Below are positions 8,793 through 17,052 of a stretch of 64,000 bases of DNA, one piece after another (the stretch's first letter is position 1; every line of letters begins with the position of its first letter). Origin of the DNA: Corynebacterium crudilactis (GTDB lineage Bacteria > Actinomycetota > Actinomycetes > Mycobacteriales > Mycobacteriaceae); contig NZ_CP015622.1 in NCBI RefSeq assembly GCF_001643015.1, forward strand, positions 2,741,358-2,805,357. The letters are read 5' to 3'. The position numbers and the translations under genes are program-made. A model generated the notes under the pieces. The model was given only the letters and a program-made list of their open reading frames with translations, was not told the DNA's origin and did not search any database.

Positions 8793-9814
8793 TAGCCCAT
8801 CTCCTTGAATAGCTGATCAATGCGCTCAATTTCCTCTTGGACAAATTGGTCAAGTTCTTCGCCCTCAAGTGGAGCGCTCATCCAGTAGTTGCGTTCCACA
8901 GCTGCTTGCCATTCCGGAGTTGCTACAGATTCCGCAACGATTTCCCGAAGTTCTGTAATTTGTTCTTCGCTCAATCCGGGAGGAGCAAACATGGCTCGCC
9001 AATTGGTCAAGGTCACGTCATAGCCCTGTTCCACCAGCGTTGGAATATCAGTACCTGGAAGCCGCTCCCCTGCCGCGATGCCTAGTACCTTCAATCGACC
9101 GGCTTCTACCTGCGGATACATATCAGCAAATCCGCCAGTCGATGCCTTTGCAGTGCCATTGAGGAGAGCTTGAATTGCTTCACCACCGCCATCGGAAGGA
9201 ATGAAGGTGGTTTGCTTCGGATCGATTCCTGCGGCCAATGCGATTTCAGTCATGACCAGCTGGTCAAAGGAACCACCGCCAGTCCAGGACACACCCGCTG
9301 GATCTGCTTGCCATCCTTCAATGAGCTCATCGAGAGTGTTATATGGAGAATTCGCTGGCACGGTAATGATGTCGAATTCTTCCACCACACGAGCAATCGG
9401 CGTGATGTCTTGGATTTTTGCAGGAGTATCAAATTGAATCTGCGCTGCAATGTGCCCTGTTCCGCCCACCATCAAGGTATTAGGCGCAGTCATCGTGGAG
9501 AGCTTGCCCATGCCGATGGTGCCACCAGCTCCGGGGATATTCACCACCTGAATATTGTTGACAATATTGTTCACGCGCATCGCCTGCTGCTGCTCACGCT
9601 GGAACGTGTCCCAGCCACCACCAGCCGCAGCAGGGGCAATCAGGGTCATATTGGATCGAATATCTTCACCACCAGAGGCGGATTGGATGGAGAAAAACGC
9701 AGCAATCGCAGTGATAGCAATCGCTGCAGTACCAACAATAAATTGTTTAGTTTTCGATGTGTTCGATTTTTTCGATTGTGCAGAGCTTCCAGGCTCTGCT
9801 CCTACTTCGGCCAT
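8792..9814 (-). CDS. tctC: Tricarboxylate-binding protein of the Tct transporter
   Basis: About 340 residues from the ATG at 9814; a TTG at 9853 would add 13 residues and is less likely. After a basic, Ser/Lys-rich stretch comes one hydrophobic segment (IVGTAAIAITAIAAFFS) that should anchor or export the protein; there is no lipobox cysteine. The mature part has the Bug/TctC fold signatures AAGGGWDTFQR and NIPGAGGTIGMGKL, and ends with the usual helix around WQAAVERNYW. It captures citrate-type acids outside the membrane for TctAB. First gene of the operon; C. glutamicum controls the homolog through the CitAB two-component system, which is not in this window. Confidence 0.92.
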   Translation of the reverse strand: MAEVGAEPGSSAQSKKSNTSKTKQFIVGTAAIAITAIAAFFSIQSASGGEDIRSNMTLIAPAAAGGGWDTFQREQQQAMRVNNIVNNIQVVNIPGAGGTIGMGKLSTMTAPNTLMVGGTGHIAAQIQFDTPAKIQDITPIARVVEEFDIITVPANSPYNTLDELIEGWQADPAGVSWTGGGSFDQLVMTEIALAAGIDPKQTTFIPSDGGGEAIQALLNGTAKASTGGFADMYPQVEAGRLKVLGIAAGERLPGTDIPTLVEQGYDVTLTNWRAMFAPPGLSEEQITELREIVAESVATPEWQAAVERNYWMSAPLEGEELDQFVQEEIERIDQLFKEMG

Positions 9815-10039
9815 GTTGGGGAGATCCCTCTCGGTCGGACTGTTGAGCAACAAGGTTTAGGTGACTCACATCACCAGTAAAATGTGGTGTGGACAACACT
9901 AAACCCGCCCCCGGGGACCCTGGAAGTAGCGAGAGAAAATCTTTGGAATTTACCCCCAATCAGAGTGTTAAAACTCATTGACCTCTAGATATGCGCATTC
10001 AGATCAATTTAAATTATTTAGCTCACGAGCTTTTATGAG

Positions 10040-10762
10040 CTAAGACTCCCGCATAACATCAACCATGAACTCTGCAATTTCTTCCGGATCTTCAAAGAAA
10101 TCACGCAGCGCACGGAAAGCTGTTGTTTCCTCCAGATCCACTCCCCGACGCAATTCACTATCTGCACTAAATTCCCAAATATCCGCGCCGGGGATAGCCA
10201 TCAACACAGGCGAATGCGTCACAATAATAATTTGCGAGCCACTCTGTGACAGCGCATGCAACTCCGCAAGAATTGCCATCTGCCGAATAAAAGACAGCCC
10301 CGATTCCGGCTCATCCATCAGATACAATCCCCTGCCCACAAAGGTATGTTGCACAATATGCATCACCGATTCGCCATGCGACATATGATGCAAATTCACC
10401 CACCCGGGAGCTTCATCTTGATAGGTCCCAGCAACATTGAAATAAGATTCTGCCCTTAAGAAAAATCCCCTCATCGGCTCTGGACCTTTATGCGCTTTCG
10501 CTACATTTTTCAATGGGTTATCAAAAGGGTTAAATTTTCCGGTGTATTCGCCTCCCTCTGTGCCGAAGCCTGCATTGATCGCGATAGCTTCCAACAGTGT
10601 TGATTTACCCACCCCGTTTTCACCAGTTATCACCGTGACGGGTGCTCGAAAATCTAGGACTCTCTGCTCGCGCAATACTTGAAATGCAGGAACTTTCTCT
10701 GTCCAGTGCGGCGCACTACCCCGAAATTCCAAGGCGGCAAGGTCAGTAATAAATGGCATCAT
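10040..10762 (-). CDS. AAA/ABC-like ATPase, second of a tandem pair
   Basis: 240 residues. Walker A GENGVGKST is near residue 45, an ABC-like signature MSHGES near residue 128, Walker B LYLMDEPESGLS near 147 and the switch histidine in IIVTHSP near 180. This SMC/AAA15-like arrangement without transmembrane partners is common among orphan ATPases whose role is unknown. The start ATGATG overlaps the previous stop (ATGA) and has GGAGGA upstream. It is clearly a paralog of its upstream neighbour, so the two may form a heterodimer. Confidence 0.8.
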   Translation of the reverse strand: MMPFITDLAALEFRGSAPHWTEKVPAFQVLREQRVLDFRAPVTVITGENGVGKSTLLEAIAINAGFGTEGGEYTGKFNPFDNPLKNVAKAHKGPEPMRGFFLRAESYFNVAGTYQDEAPGWVNLHHMSHGESVMHIVQHTFVGRGLYLMDEPESGLSFIRQMAILAELHALSQSGSQIIIVTHSPVLMAIPGADIWEFSADSELRRGVDLEETTAFRALRDFFEDPEEIAEFMVDVMRES

Positions 10763-11505
10763 GGCTGCTCCTCCAAAAAATCAGAGGACTGCGATGTTAA
10801 AAAGTCCGCGGTACCGCGTGGATCACTCACAAATTCCCGCGCCGCTTGCACTGCTTCAGCTTCTTCAAAAGACACCCGAGCAATCCCAGAAGATGTAATT
10901 TCAACAATCTCCGCTCCGGGAATAGCGAGCAAAATTGGTGAGTGCGTAGCCATCACAATCTGAGCACCATTACGAGCAAGGTTGGCTAGTTTCCCTAAAA
11001 GCTCCAACTGCCGAAGCATGGAAAGGCCTGCCTCCGGCTCATCTAAAATAAAGAATCCATCGCCATGAAACCGTCTTTCAATCACAGCGAAAATGGATTC
11101 ACCATGGCTCATATCATGAAGATCCAATAAATTACCGCCTTCTAAAGAGCCATAATAAGAAGCCGTGTTGTACCAGGTTTCACCACGGAAAAAGAATGCA
11201 TCCCGTGGATTTCTCCTCCGCACCAACTTCAGGGAATGGTGCAATGAAGAAACAATATCGCCGTCTCGATCAAAATGCGCATGCCGCGAACCACCTGCGG
11301 GATTAAGCCCCATGCCCACAGCAATCGCTTCAATCAGCGTAGATTTCCCCACCCCGTTCTCCCCCGTAATCACAGTGATCGGAGCATGAAATTCTAAGGG
11401 TGATACATCCAAAGATGTCACGATGGCCAGCGTAGATAGGTACCCCGGCAAAGATTTCGGCTGATCAAGCAGCTCTACCTTCGTCAAGAACATAATGCCC
11501 ACCAT
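10759..11505 (-). CDS. AAA/ABC-like ATPase, first of a tandem pair
   Basis: 248 residues. The motif order is the same as in the following gene: GENGVGKST, DMSHGES, FFILDEPEAGLS and VMATHSP. The two share the core layout but differ in the N-terminal strand (this one begins with a longer hydrophobic lead) and in the insert after Walker A. No membrane gene is adjacent in the operon. The ATG at 11505 or the one at 11493, which has GGTGGG just upstream, could be the start. Divergent from an MFS permease with a 46-bp gap, so regulation may be shared. Confidence 0.78.
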   Translation of the reverse strand: MVGIMFLTKVELLDQPKSLPGYLSTLAIVTSLDVSPLEFHAPITVITGENGVGKSTLIEAIAVGMGLNPAGGSRHAHFDRDGDIVSSLHHSLKLVRRRNPRDAFFFRGETWYNTASYYGSLEGGNLLDLHDMSHGESIFAVIERRFHGDGFFILDEPEAGLSMLRQLELLGKLANLARNGAQIVMATHSPILLAIPGAEIVEITSSGIARVSFEEAEAVQAAREFVSDPRGTADFLTSQSSDFLEEQP

Positions 11506-11551
11506 AGAGAAAAATACTCAACTTATTTATGCAATCACCTAATCTAATTTC

Positions 11552-12736
11552 ATGAATGAAATTACCCATCCGTACCGGACCCGAGTTCTGGGTGGTTTAG
11601 CTTTTGCTCAGGTGACAATTGGCCTGAGCAATGGCGTGACTTTATCTATGGGCAGCTTGCTTGCCGCGCATTTGGCCGGTGCGTCTTGGGGTGGATCGGC
11701 AGCTACATTAACTACCGTTGGCGCTGCGATCTTTTCCATTCCGCTTTCTAAAATGGTGTCTAGATATGATCGCCGTACGTCATTAAGCACCGGCATGCTG
11801 TTGGGTTGTGTTGGCGCGATCTTAGCTATCGTCGGTGCCCAATTAGGTTTATTCCCGGTGGTTTTGCTCGCGTTCCTCTTCTTAGGTTCCATGTCTGCGG
11901 TTAATCTTCAAGCACGTTTTGCGGCAACTGATGTAGCTAGCGAACGCACTCGCGGCAGGGATTTATCGCTTGTCGTGTGGTCCACCACCATTGGTGCAAT
12001 CGCTGGACCTAATCTTTTTGAACCAAGCACGCGTTTTAGCCAAGCGGTTGGTTTAGAGGAACATGCCGGCGCTTATTTACTGTGCTTGATTGGCCAGATT
12101 ATTGCCATTGCGGTGTGGCAATTTACGCTGCCCAAGGGCCTCAAACCAGAGGTCATTCCTAATAAAACTCAGGAGAAAAGCAAGCTCACACCCAAGGCGA
12201 TGCAGGCGATTTCTTCAGTCGCTACTGCGCACTTCTCCATGGTCGGACTCATGTCGATGGCCGCCATTCACATGCAAGGCCACGGCGCAGGCTTAACTAT
12301 CATCGGGTTCACCATCAGTCTGCACATCGCCGGAATGTATGCACTTTCGCCCGTATTTGGTCTACTCACGGATAAATTCGGCCGCAATTTCACGATCTTT
12401 TCCGGTTTCGCCATGCTCGCAGCTTCAGCTGCACTATTGCTCATTTGGCCAGAACCACAGTGGGCCATGATCGCCTCCATGATTCTGCTGGGGCTCGGCT
12501 GGAACTCGGCGTTAGTCGGTTCCTCCGCTTTGCTTGTCGACGCCACCCCACCCCACGACCGCACCTACGCCCAGGGGCGCAGCGATCTAACGATGAACCT
12601 TGCTGGTGCTTCAGGCGGGTTGATCGCTGGACCGCTGATTGCACTCGGTGGAATGCCTACCTTGGCGGGTGTTGTCCTAGCTGTGGTGCTTCTGCAGTTC
12701 TTGATCAGTTCCAGAACATCACTTAAATCTAGCTAA
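11552..12736 (+). CDS. MFS permease, probable drug/metabolite efflux
   Basis: 394 residues with twelve hydrophobic segments. Loop 2-3 carries the MFS-like basic pattern SKMVSRYDRRTSL, and the second half repeats it as GLLTDKFGRNFTIFSG. No substrate can be read from the sequence. TAATCT lies six bases before the ATG without a ribosome site, which fits leaderless transcription. The 3' end overlaps the convergent peptidase gene by eight bases. Confidence 0.8.
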   Translation: MNEITHPYRTRVLGGLAFAQVTIGLSNGVTLSMGSLLAAHLAGASWGGSAATLTTVGAAIFSIPLSKMVSRYDRRTSLSTGMLLGCVGAILAIVGAQLGLFPVVLLAFLFLGSMSAVNLQARFAATDVASERTRGRDLSLVVWSTTIGAIAGPNLFEPSTRFSQAVGLEEHAGAYLLCLIGQIIAIAVWQFTLPKGLKPEVIPNKTQEKSKLTPKAMQAISSVATAHFSMVGLMSMAAIHMQGHGAGLTIIGFTISLHIAGMYALSPVFGLLTDKFGRNFTIFSGFAMLAASAALLLIWPEPQWAMIASMILLGLGWNSALVGSSALLVDATPPHDRTYAQGRSDLTMNLAGASGGLIAGPLIALGGMPTLAGVVLAVVLLQFLISSRTSLKSS

Positions 12737-14054
12737 GGAATTCGCGCACGACAGCCTCATATCCTTGAACTGTGAGTTCTAAATCTTCCAGGTACAGCGC
12801 CTCGTCATGTGAGTGCAGCTGTCCCATGGCTTCTGCCAAGGTGCGTTCGCGGGCATGAACAGCAAAACCGTAGCCAACTCCACCGAGACGTCGGCCGAAA
12901 CGCAAGTCAGATCCGCCTGAGGAAATAACAGGAACAACAGGAGCTCCTGGGAAGAAATCGCCCAGGACCTTTTCCAAGGTGGAATACAAACGAGAATCAG
13001 TAGGGCTAACTGTTGCTTCCTCAGAGATGAGGTGTTCAATTTCTACTTCGTCGGCGAGGTCACCCAAAGCAGTACGCAACATATCATCGACATAATCATT
13101 AGTTTGCCCAGGTAGCGTGCGGATATCTAGCTCTAGATACGCATGCGATGGCAAGACGTTGATGGCTTGGCCTGCGCGAACAACAGTCTGCGCGATCGTG
13201 AGATGCGATACGGCATGTGCGAAACGTGCCAATCCGCCGAATTCTGCATAGGCATCGGGATCGGTGCCATCCAAAAGCGCCTGTTCAGTTGCGGCATCAA
13301 AACGGTGTGCTTGCACAAAGCCTTGCCAAATATCATCCTTGGCTACCTTCAGATCAGCAGCTGCAATTCGGCGCGCCACTTCACCAATTTTCACAATGGC
13401 GCTGTCCCTATCAAAAGGAATTGAGCCGTGACCGGCATCGCCGTTGACGTGAATGCGACGCTGTGCGGCGCCCTTTTCACCGACGTTAATGATCACTGCA
13501 TCGCTGCCATCGCTCACAGGCAGATGAGATCCCCCTGATTCAGAGAGGCAATTCTTCCAGCTAAATAGCTCTGGGTGTTCTTCAGAGAGCCATTTTGCGC
13601 CTAATCCACCGCGGGCTTCCTCATCAGCTACGCCGACGAAGGTTAAGGTGCCACGCAGTCCACCCTCTCGTGCAATTTCACGGGTCACAGCTGCTTGGGT
13701 TGCGGTAATAAAGAGCATATCCACTGATCCGCGGCCCCAAATCTGGCCATCAGAGATCTCTGCACCAAAGGGATCTTTAGTCCATTTAGGCAGATCGATT
13801 GGCACCACATCGGTGTGCCCGAGCAGGGTCAACGGCTCTGCATCTTCATCCGTGCCAGGCACCGTCACGATGATAGAGGTACGACCCGGACGGGGTTCCA
13901 TCCTTGTAATCGAGACATTTGGAGTACCCGCAAAGAAGCGTTCCAGGCTATCCGCATTACGTACTTCTTGACCTGAATCTGGGGTCAAGTCGTTGACGCA
14001 AGCATTGCGGATAAGTTCCTGAAGAAGGGTGAGGGTTTCGTCGTAAAGCGCCAT
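12729..14054 (-). CDS. M20-family metallopeptidase / dipeptidase
   Basis: 441 residues from the ATG at 14054 (a more distal start at 14126 would run into metI). Metal and catalytic motifs of the M20 clan are in order: LGHTDVVP near residue 75, GRGSVDM with the bridging Asp, VADEEARGG with the catalytic and metal Glu, ESGGS, and a late VHARERTL histidine. A lid domain with GDAGHGSIPFDRDSAI sits between. Likely an exopeptidase or amidohydrolase on short peptides. It lies 16 bp downstream of metI in the same direction and may be the last gene of the metQNI transcript. Confidence 0.85.
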   Translation of the reverse strand: MALYDETLTLLQELIRNACVNDLTPDSGQEVRNADSLERFFAGTPNVSITRMEPRPGRTSIIVTVPGTDEDAEPLTLLGHTDVVPIDLPKWTKDPFGAEISDGQIWGRGSVDMLFITATQAAVTREIAREGGLRGTLTFVGVADEEARGGLGAKWLSEEHPELFSWKNCLSESGGSHLPVSDGSDAVIINVGEKGAAQRRIHVNGDAGHGSIPFDRDSAIVKIGEVARRIAAADLKVAKDDIWQGFVQAHRFDAATEQALLDGTDPDAYAEFGGLARFAHAVSHLTIAQTVVRAGQAINVLPSHAYLELDIRTLPGQTNDYVDDMLRTALGDLADEVEIEHLISEEATVSPTDSRLYSTLEKVLGDFFPGAPVVPVISSGGSDLRFGRRLGGVGYGFAVHARERTLAEAMGQLHSHDEALYLEDLELTVQGYEAVVREFLS

Positions 14055-14070
14055 TATTATTTTTATCTTT

Positions 14071-14736
14071 CTAGTAACGCGAGCGTGCAGCAAGCCAGTT
14101 TCCCAGGGACTGAATGCCTTGAACAACGATGATCAAAATGATCACGGTGGCAATCATCGCTACTGTATCGAACTGCTGGTAACCATAGGATACTGCCAAG
14201 TCACCGACACCACCGCCGCCAATCACACCGGCCATCGCGGTCGCGCCAATTAGACCAACGCACGCGGTCGTCATGGCCAGCACAATGGAACTTTTCGCTT
14301 CCGGCAGCAAGAAATAGCGGATAGTTTGCCAGGTGGAGGCACCCATTGCCTGGGCTGCTTCCATGATTCCATCGGGTACTTCCAGCAGGGAGTTCTCAAT
14401 GAGGCGGCCAATATATGGCGCAATATAGATCGTCAGCGGAACCAACGCTGCAGTGGTGCCAATGGAGGTGCCAGAAATAAACCTGGTGAATGGCACAATC
14501 GCCACCATCAAAATAATAAACGGTAGCGAGCGAATGACATTCACAATCACATTCAGCACATTATAAATCACCGCATTGGGCTTCAGGCCTTCCTTGCGCG
14601 TGAGCACCAAAAGCACCGCGATTGGGATGCCTAGCAACGTGCCAATAAACAATGAAATGCCCACCATATAGATGGTTTCGTACATCGCATCGAGGTATTG
14701 CTGATTAGATACCCGTGTATCAAAAAGCTCGGTCAT
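14071..14736 (-). CDS. metI: Methionine ABC transporter permease
   Basis: 221 residues, five hydrophobic segments, and the EAA-type loop MEAAQAMGASTWQTIRYFLLPEA near residue 120 that docks to the ATPase. Typical MetI length. Its ATG overlaps the metN stop by four bases. With MetN and MetQ it imports D- and L-methionine through the cytoplasmic membrane. Confidence 0.92.
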   Translation of the reverse strand: MTELFDTRVSNQQYLDAMYETIYMVGISLFIGTLLGIPIAVLLVLTRKEGLKPNAVIYNVLNVIVNVIRSLPFIILMVAIVPFTRFISGTSIGTTAALVPLTIYIAPYIGRLIENSLLEVPDGIMEAAQAMGASTWQTIRYFLLPEAKSSIVLAMTTACVGLIGATAMAGVIGGGGVGDLAVSYGYQQFDTVAMIATVIILIIVVQGIQSLGNWLAARSRY

Positions 14737-15734
14737 GACAGCACCTCCGCATCAATTCCATCTTGCTCCGCCGCCCACTGCGCGGCGTCCTTTTTGCGCG
14801 CGCCGGTCAAACTCAGCACCAAGGTGCCCACGATTGAGCGTCGCAACGGCGCCTCCGCCGCCTGCAACATAGACACCTGCACACCAAAGCGCTCGCCCAG
14901 GTCTGCGATCAGGTTGCGCGCCGCGTGATCTCGGTAAGACAGCTTGACGACGACCCCCTCCGCACGTTTGGCCTCCCAGACCACCTCATCAGAAAGTTTG
15001 GAAGGAAGCACCGTATCCACAAACCGCTGGGTCAATGGCTTTTGTGGAGCAGCGAAAACCTCATCAACTGGGCCTGTTTCCAGCAACCCACCATTTTCGA
15101 GTACCGCCACACCATCAGCGATTTTCGCCACCACATCCATTTGGTGGGTAATAATCAACACCGTCAAGCCCAGTTCCGCATTGATCTTCACGATCAATTC
15201 CAAAATCTGTTCAGTAGTCAGCGGATCAAGCGCAGAAGTCGGCTCATCGCACAGCAAAATCTTCGGATTGGTCACCAATGCGCGCGCAATACCCACGCGC
15301 TGCTGCTGACCACCGGATAGTTGCTTAGGTCGGTTCCCGGCGCGATCTGCCAGCCCCACCAAGTCCAATACTTTGGCCACACGTTCATTGATTTCTCGTG
15401 TACTGACACCAGCAAGCACTAAAGGCATCGCGACGTTTTCCGCCACGGTTTTAGAACTCAGCAGGTTGTAGTGTTGAAACACCATGGACACGTTGGCGCG
15501 TAATTGCCGCAGCTCGCGGGCGCCCAACGTTGCTGGCTCTACTCCCAACACCTCAACGACACCAGCAGTGGGAGTTTCTAAGCCATTAACTGTTCTGATC
15601 AGCGTGGATTTACCAGCGCCGGAGGTGCCCACGACGCCAAAAATCTGGCCTTGTTCCACATCAAAGCTGATGTCTTCTAATGCATGCAGCTTGCCGAAAC
15701 TCTTTGAAACGTTTCTAAAAGATACCGCTGGCAT
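14733..15734 (-). CDS. metN: Methionine ABC transporter ATP-binding protein
   Basis: 333 residues. Walker A GTSGAGKST near residue 36, signature LSGGQQQRVG near 140, Walker B LLCDEPTSALD near 160, and the switch THQMDV. The C-terminal ~90 residues form the NIL/ACT-like domain that binds methionine and trans-inhibits the importer. The start shares a base with the metQ stop (TAATG). Operon metQ-metN-metI. Confidence 0.93.
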   Translation of the reverse strand: MPAVSFRNVSKSFGKLHALEDISFDVEQGQIFGVVGTSGAGKSTLIRTVNGLETPTAGVVEVLGVEPATLGARELRQLRANVSMVFQHYNLLSSKTVAENVAMPLVLAGVSTREINERVAKVLDLVGLADRAGNRPKQLSGGQQQRVGIARALVTNPKILLCDEPTSALDPLTTEQILELIVKINAELGLTVLIITHQMDVVAKIADGVAVLENGGLLETGPVDEVFAAPQKPLTQRFVDTVLPSKLSDEVVWEAKRAEGVVVKLSYRDHAARNLIADLGERFGVQVSMLQAAEAPLRRSIVGTLVLSLTGARKKDAAQWAAEQDGIDAEVLS

Positions 15735-16561
15735 TACTTGTAGTCCGGTACAAACCAGTAGCCGTTGGAGTTTTCTTCTTCCAAGAAGGATGCGAACTCA
15801 TCGGACTGGTAAGCATCAATAACAGCCTGCGCCCACTCAGTATCAGTCTTATCTTCGGTGGTCACGGCAACAAGAATGAGAGAATCCCGCAGATCTTCAT
15901 CCAGAAGAGCTAATTCAGGATCAACTCCGGAGGAGAAAGAAATGGAGCCTGGAATTACTCCCCAGTCCAAGTCCTGCAGTGCGCGTGGAATAGTCGCAGA
16001 ATCCATTGGAGTGATCTTGAGGTTGTGTGGGTTCTCCGCGATATCGTTCTCAGTCAGCTGAACAGGATCGTGGCCTTCCTTCAACGTAATCCAGCCAGCC
16101 TTGGCAAGAATGTTGTAGGCGCGGGACTGGTTAGAAGCATCCAAAGGAATACCGACTGTTTGTCCATCGGCTACTTCATCCAAAGAACCATAACGCTCAG
16201 AGTAAAGCTTGGCAGGCACAGTTGGGATCTCTACTAGTGAAGCCAGGTTTCCGCCGCGCTCACGGTTAAAGACCTCAAGGTAAGCAGTGTGCTGATCAAC
16301 GTTAAGATCCACAGATCCTTCATCAACAGCAGTATCAGCCTGCTGCAGATCAGAGAATTCGGTGTACTCAATCTCAAAGCCCTGCTCAGTCAGGATTGGA
16401 TCAATGCCATCTTGAAATAGCTGTGAGTATGGTCCAGGAGAAGTTCCGACCTTGATGAGGTTTTCATTCGAGGAAGAGTCACTGGAGCAAGCAACTAAGG
16501 ATGCCGATAATGCGACAGCGCCGATGAGCGCACCAATTTTCCGAGCGGTAGACGTGATCAT
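15734..16561 (-). CDS. metQ: Methionine-binding lipoprotein
   Basis: 275 residues. Signal peptide of about 24 residues ending in the lipobox LVAC, followed by a Ser-rich linker; the mature chain is a NlpA/MetQ-type periplasmic-fold protein with GTSPGPYSQLFQD and the DLNVDQHTAYLEVFNRE stretch typical of the family. It captures methionine at the outer face of the membrane for MetNI. First gene of the operon, with an McbR-type operator about 70 bp upstream; metQNI is a known McbR target in C. glutamicum. Confidence 0.92.
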   Translation of the reverse strand: MITSTARKIGALIGAVALSASLVACSSDSSSNENLIKVGTSPGPYSQLFQDGIDPILTEQGFEIEYTEFSDLQQADTAVDEGSVDLNVDQHTAYLEVFNRERGGNLASLVEIPTVPAKLYSERYGSLDEVADGQTVGIPLDASNQSRAYNILAKAGWITLKEGHDPVQLTENDIAENPHNLKITPMDSATIPRALQDLDWGVIPGSISFSSGVDPELALLDEDLRDSLILVAVTTEDKTDTEWAQAVIDAYQSDEFASFLEEENSNGYWFVPDYK

Positions 16562-17052
16562 GAGATCTCCTTTGAACTAATTTCCATGTGTTTCCCAGAA
16601 ATCCTAGACTGTTATGTTCAATCTGTATAGACCATGTAGTCTATTGCTACCCCCTTTTTGGTCACACCGCAGAGATATCGCCATATAAGCCAACGAAATA
16701 TCTACCGCCTCTTCCACGCGACCGAATGCGAGCTAAACACTTGAGCGCCAATCTAGGAAGGATCATTTTGGATGACAATTAGACCAAGTTTGAATCCTGT
16801 GAAATTCCAGTGCGAAAACCTGCCGCAAATGCCATCACAACATTCAAATCGAACGAATATTTGCATCTGAGAGCAGACGAAAATGCAAGGATCGGCCACA
16901 ACTGCCCGTCAGGATCAAGGTTTGCGACGAATCCTTGCAGCCCCTCCCACTCCCCTAAGAAACTGTGAAACAAACCAGCTCGCAATATGGAATTTCACCA
17001 AAAGAGAACTACCCTAAATACCAAACATAAACAGTGACAGCCCCCTTCAAGA
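16562..17052. other. metQ upstream region, no gene seen
   Basis: 491 bp between divergent metQ and a membrane protein gene. Apart from the McbR-type operator near metQ I see no coding frame I trust; a 68-codon minus-strand frame at 16779-16985 has no recognisable features. The promoter of the plus-strand gene must lie in the last 100 bases. Confidence 0.5.
16628..16643. promoter_or_regulatory. McbR-type operator upstream of metQNI (perfect)
   Basis: TAGAC-CATGTA-GTCTA, an exact match to TAGAC-N6-GTCTA, 67 bp upstream of the metQ start. Confidence 0.85.

Noticed and set aside
9170..9880. 236-codon plus-strand frame opposite tctC
   Set aside because: Antisense shadow rich in His/Arg/Ser, typical of reversed coding DNA.
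16779..16985. 68-codon minus-strand frame upstream of metQ
   Set aside because: No motif, no ribosome site, lies in a promoter-rich gap.
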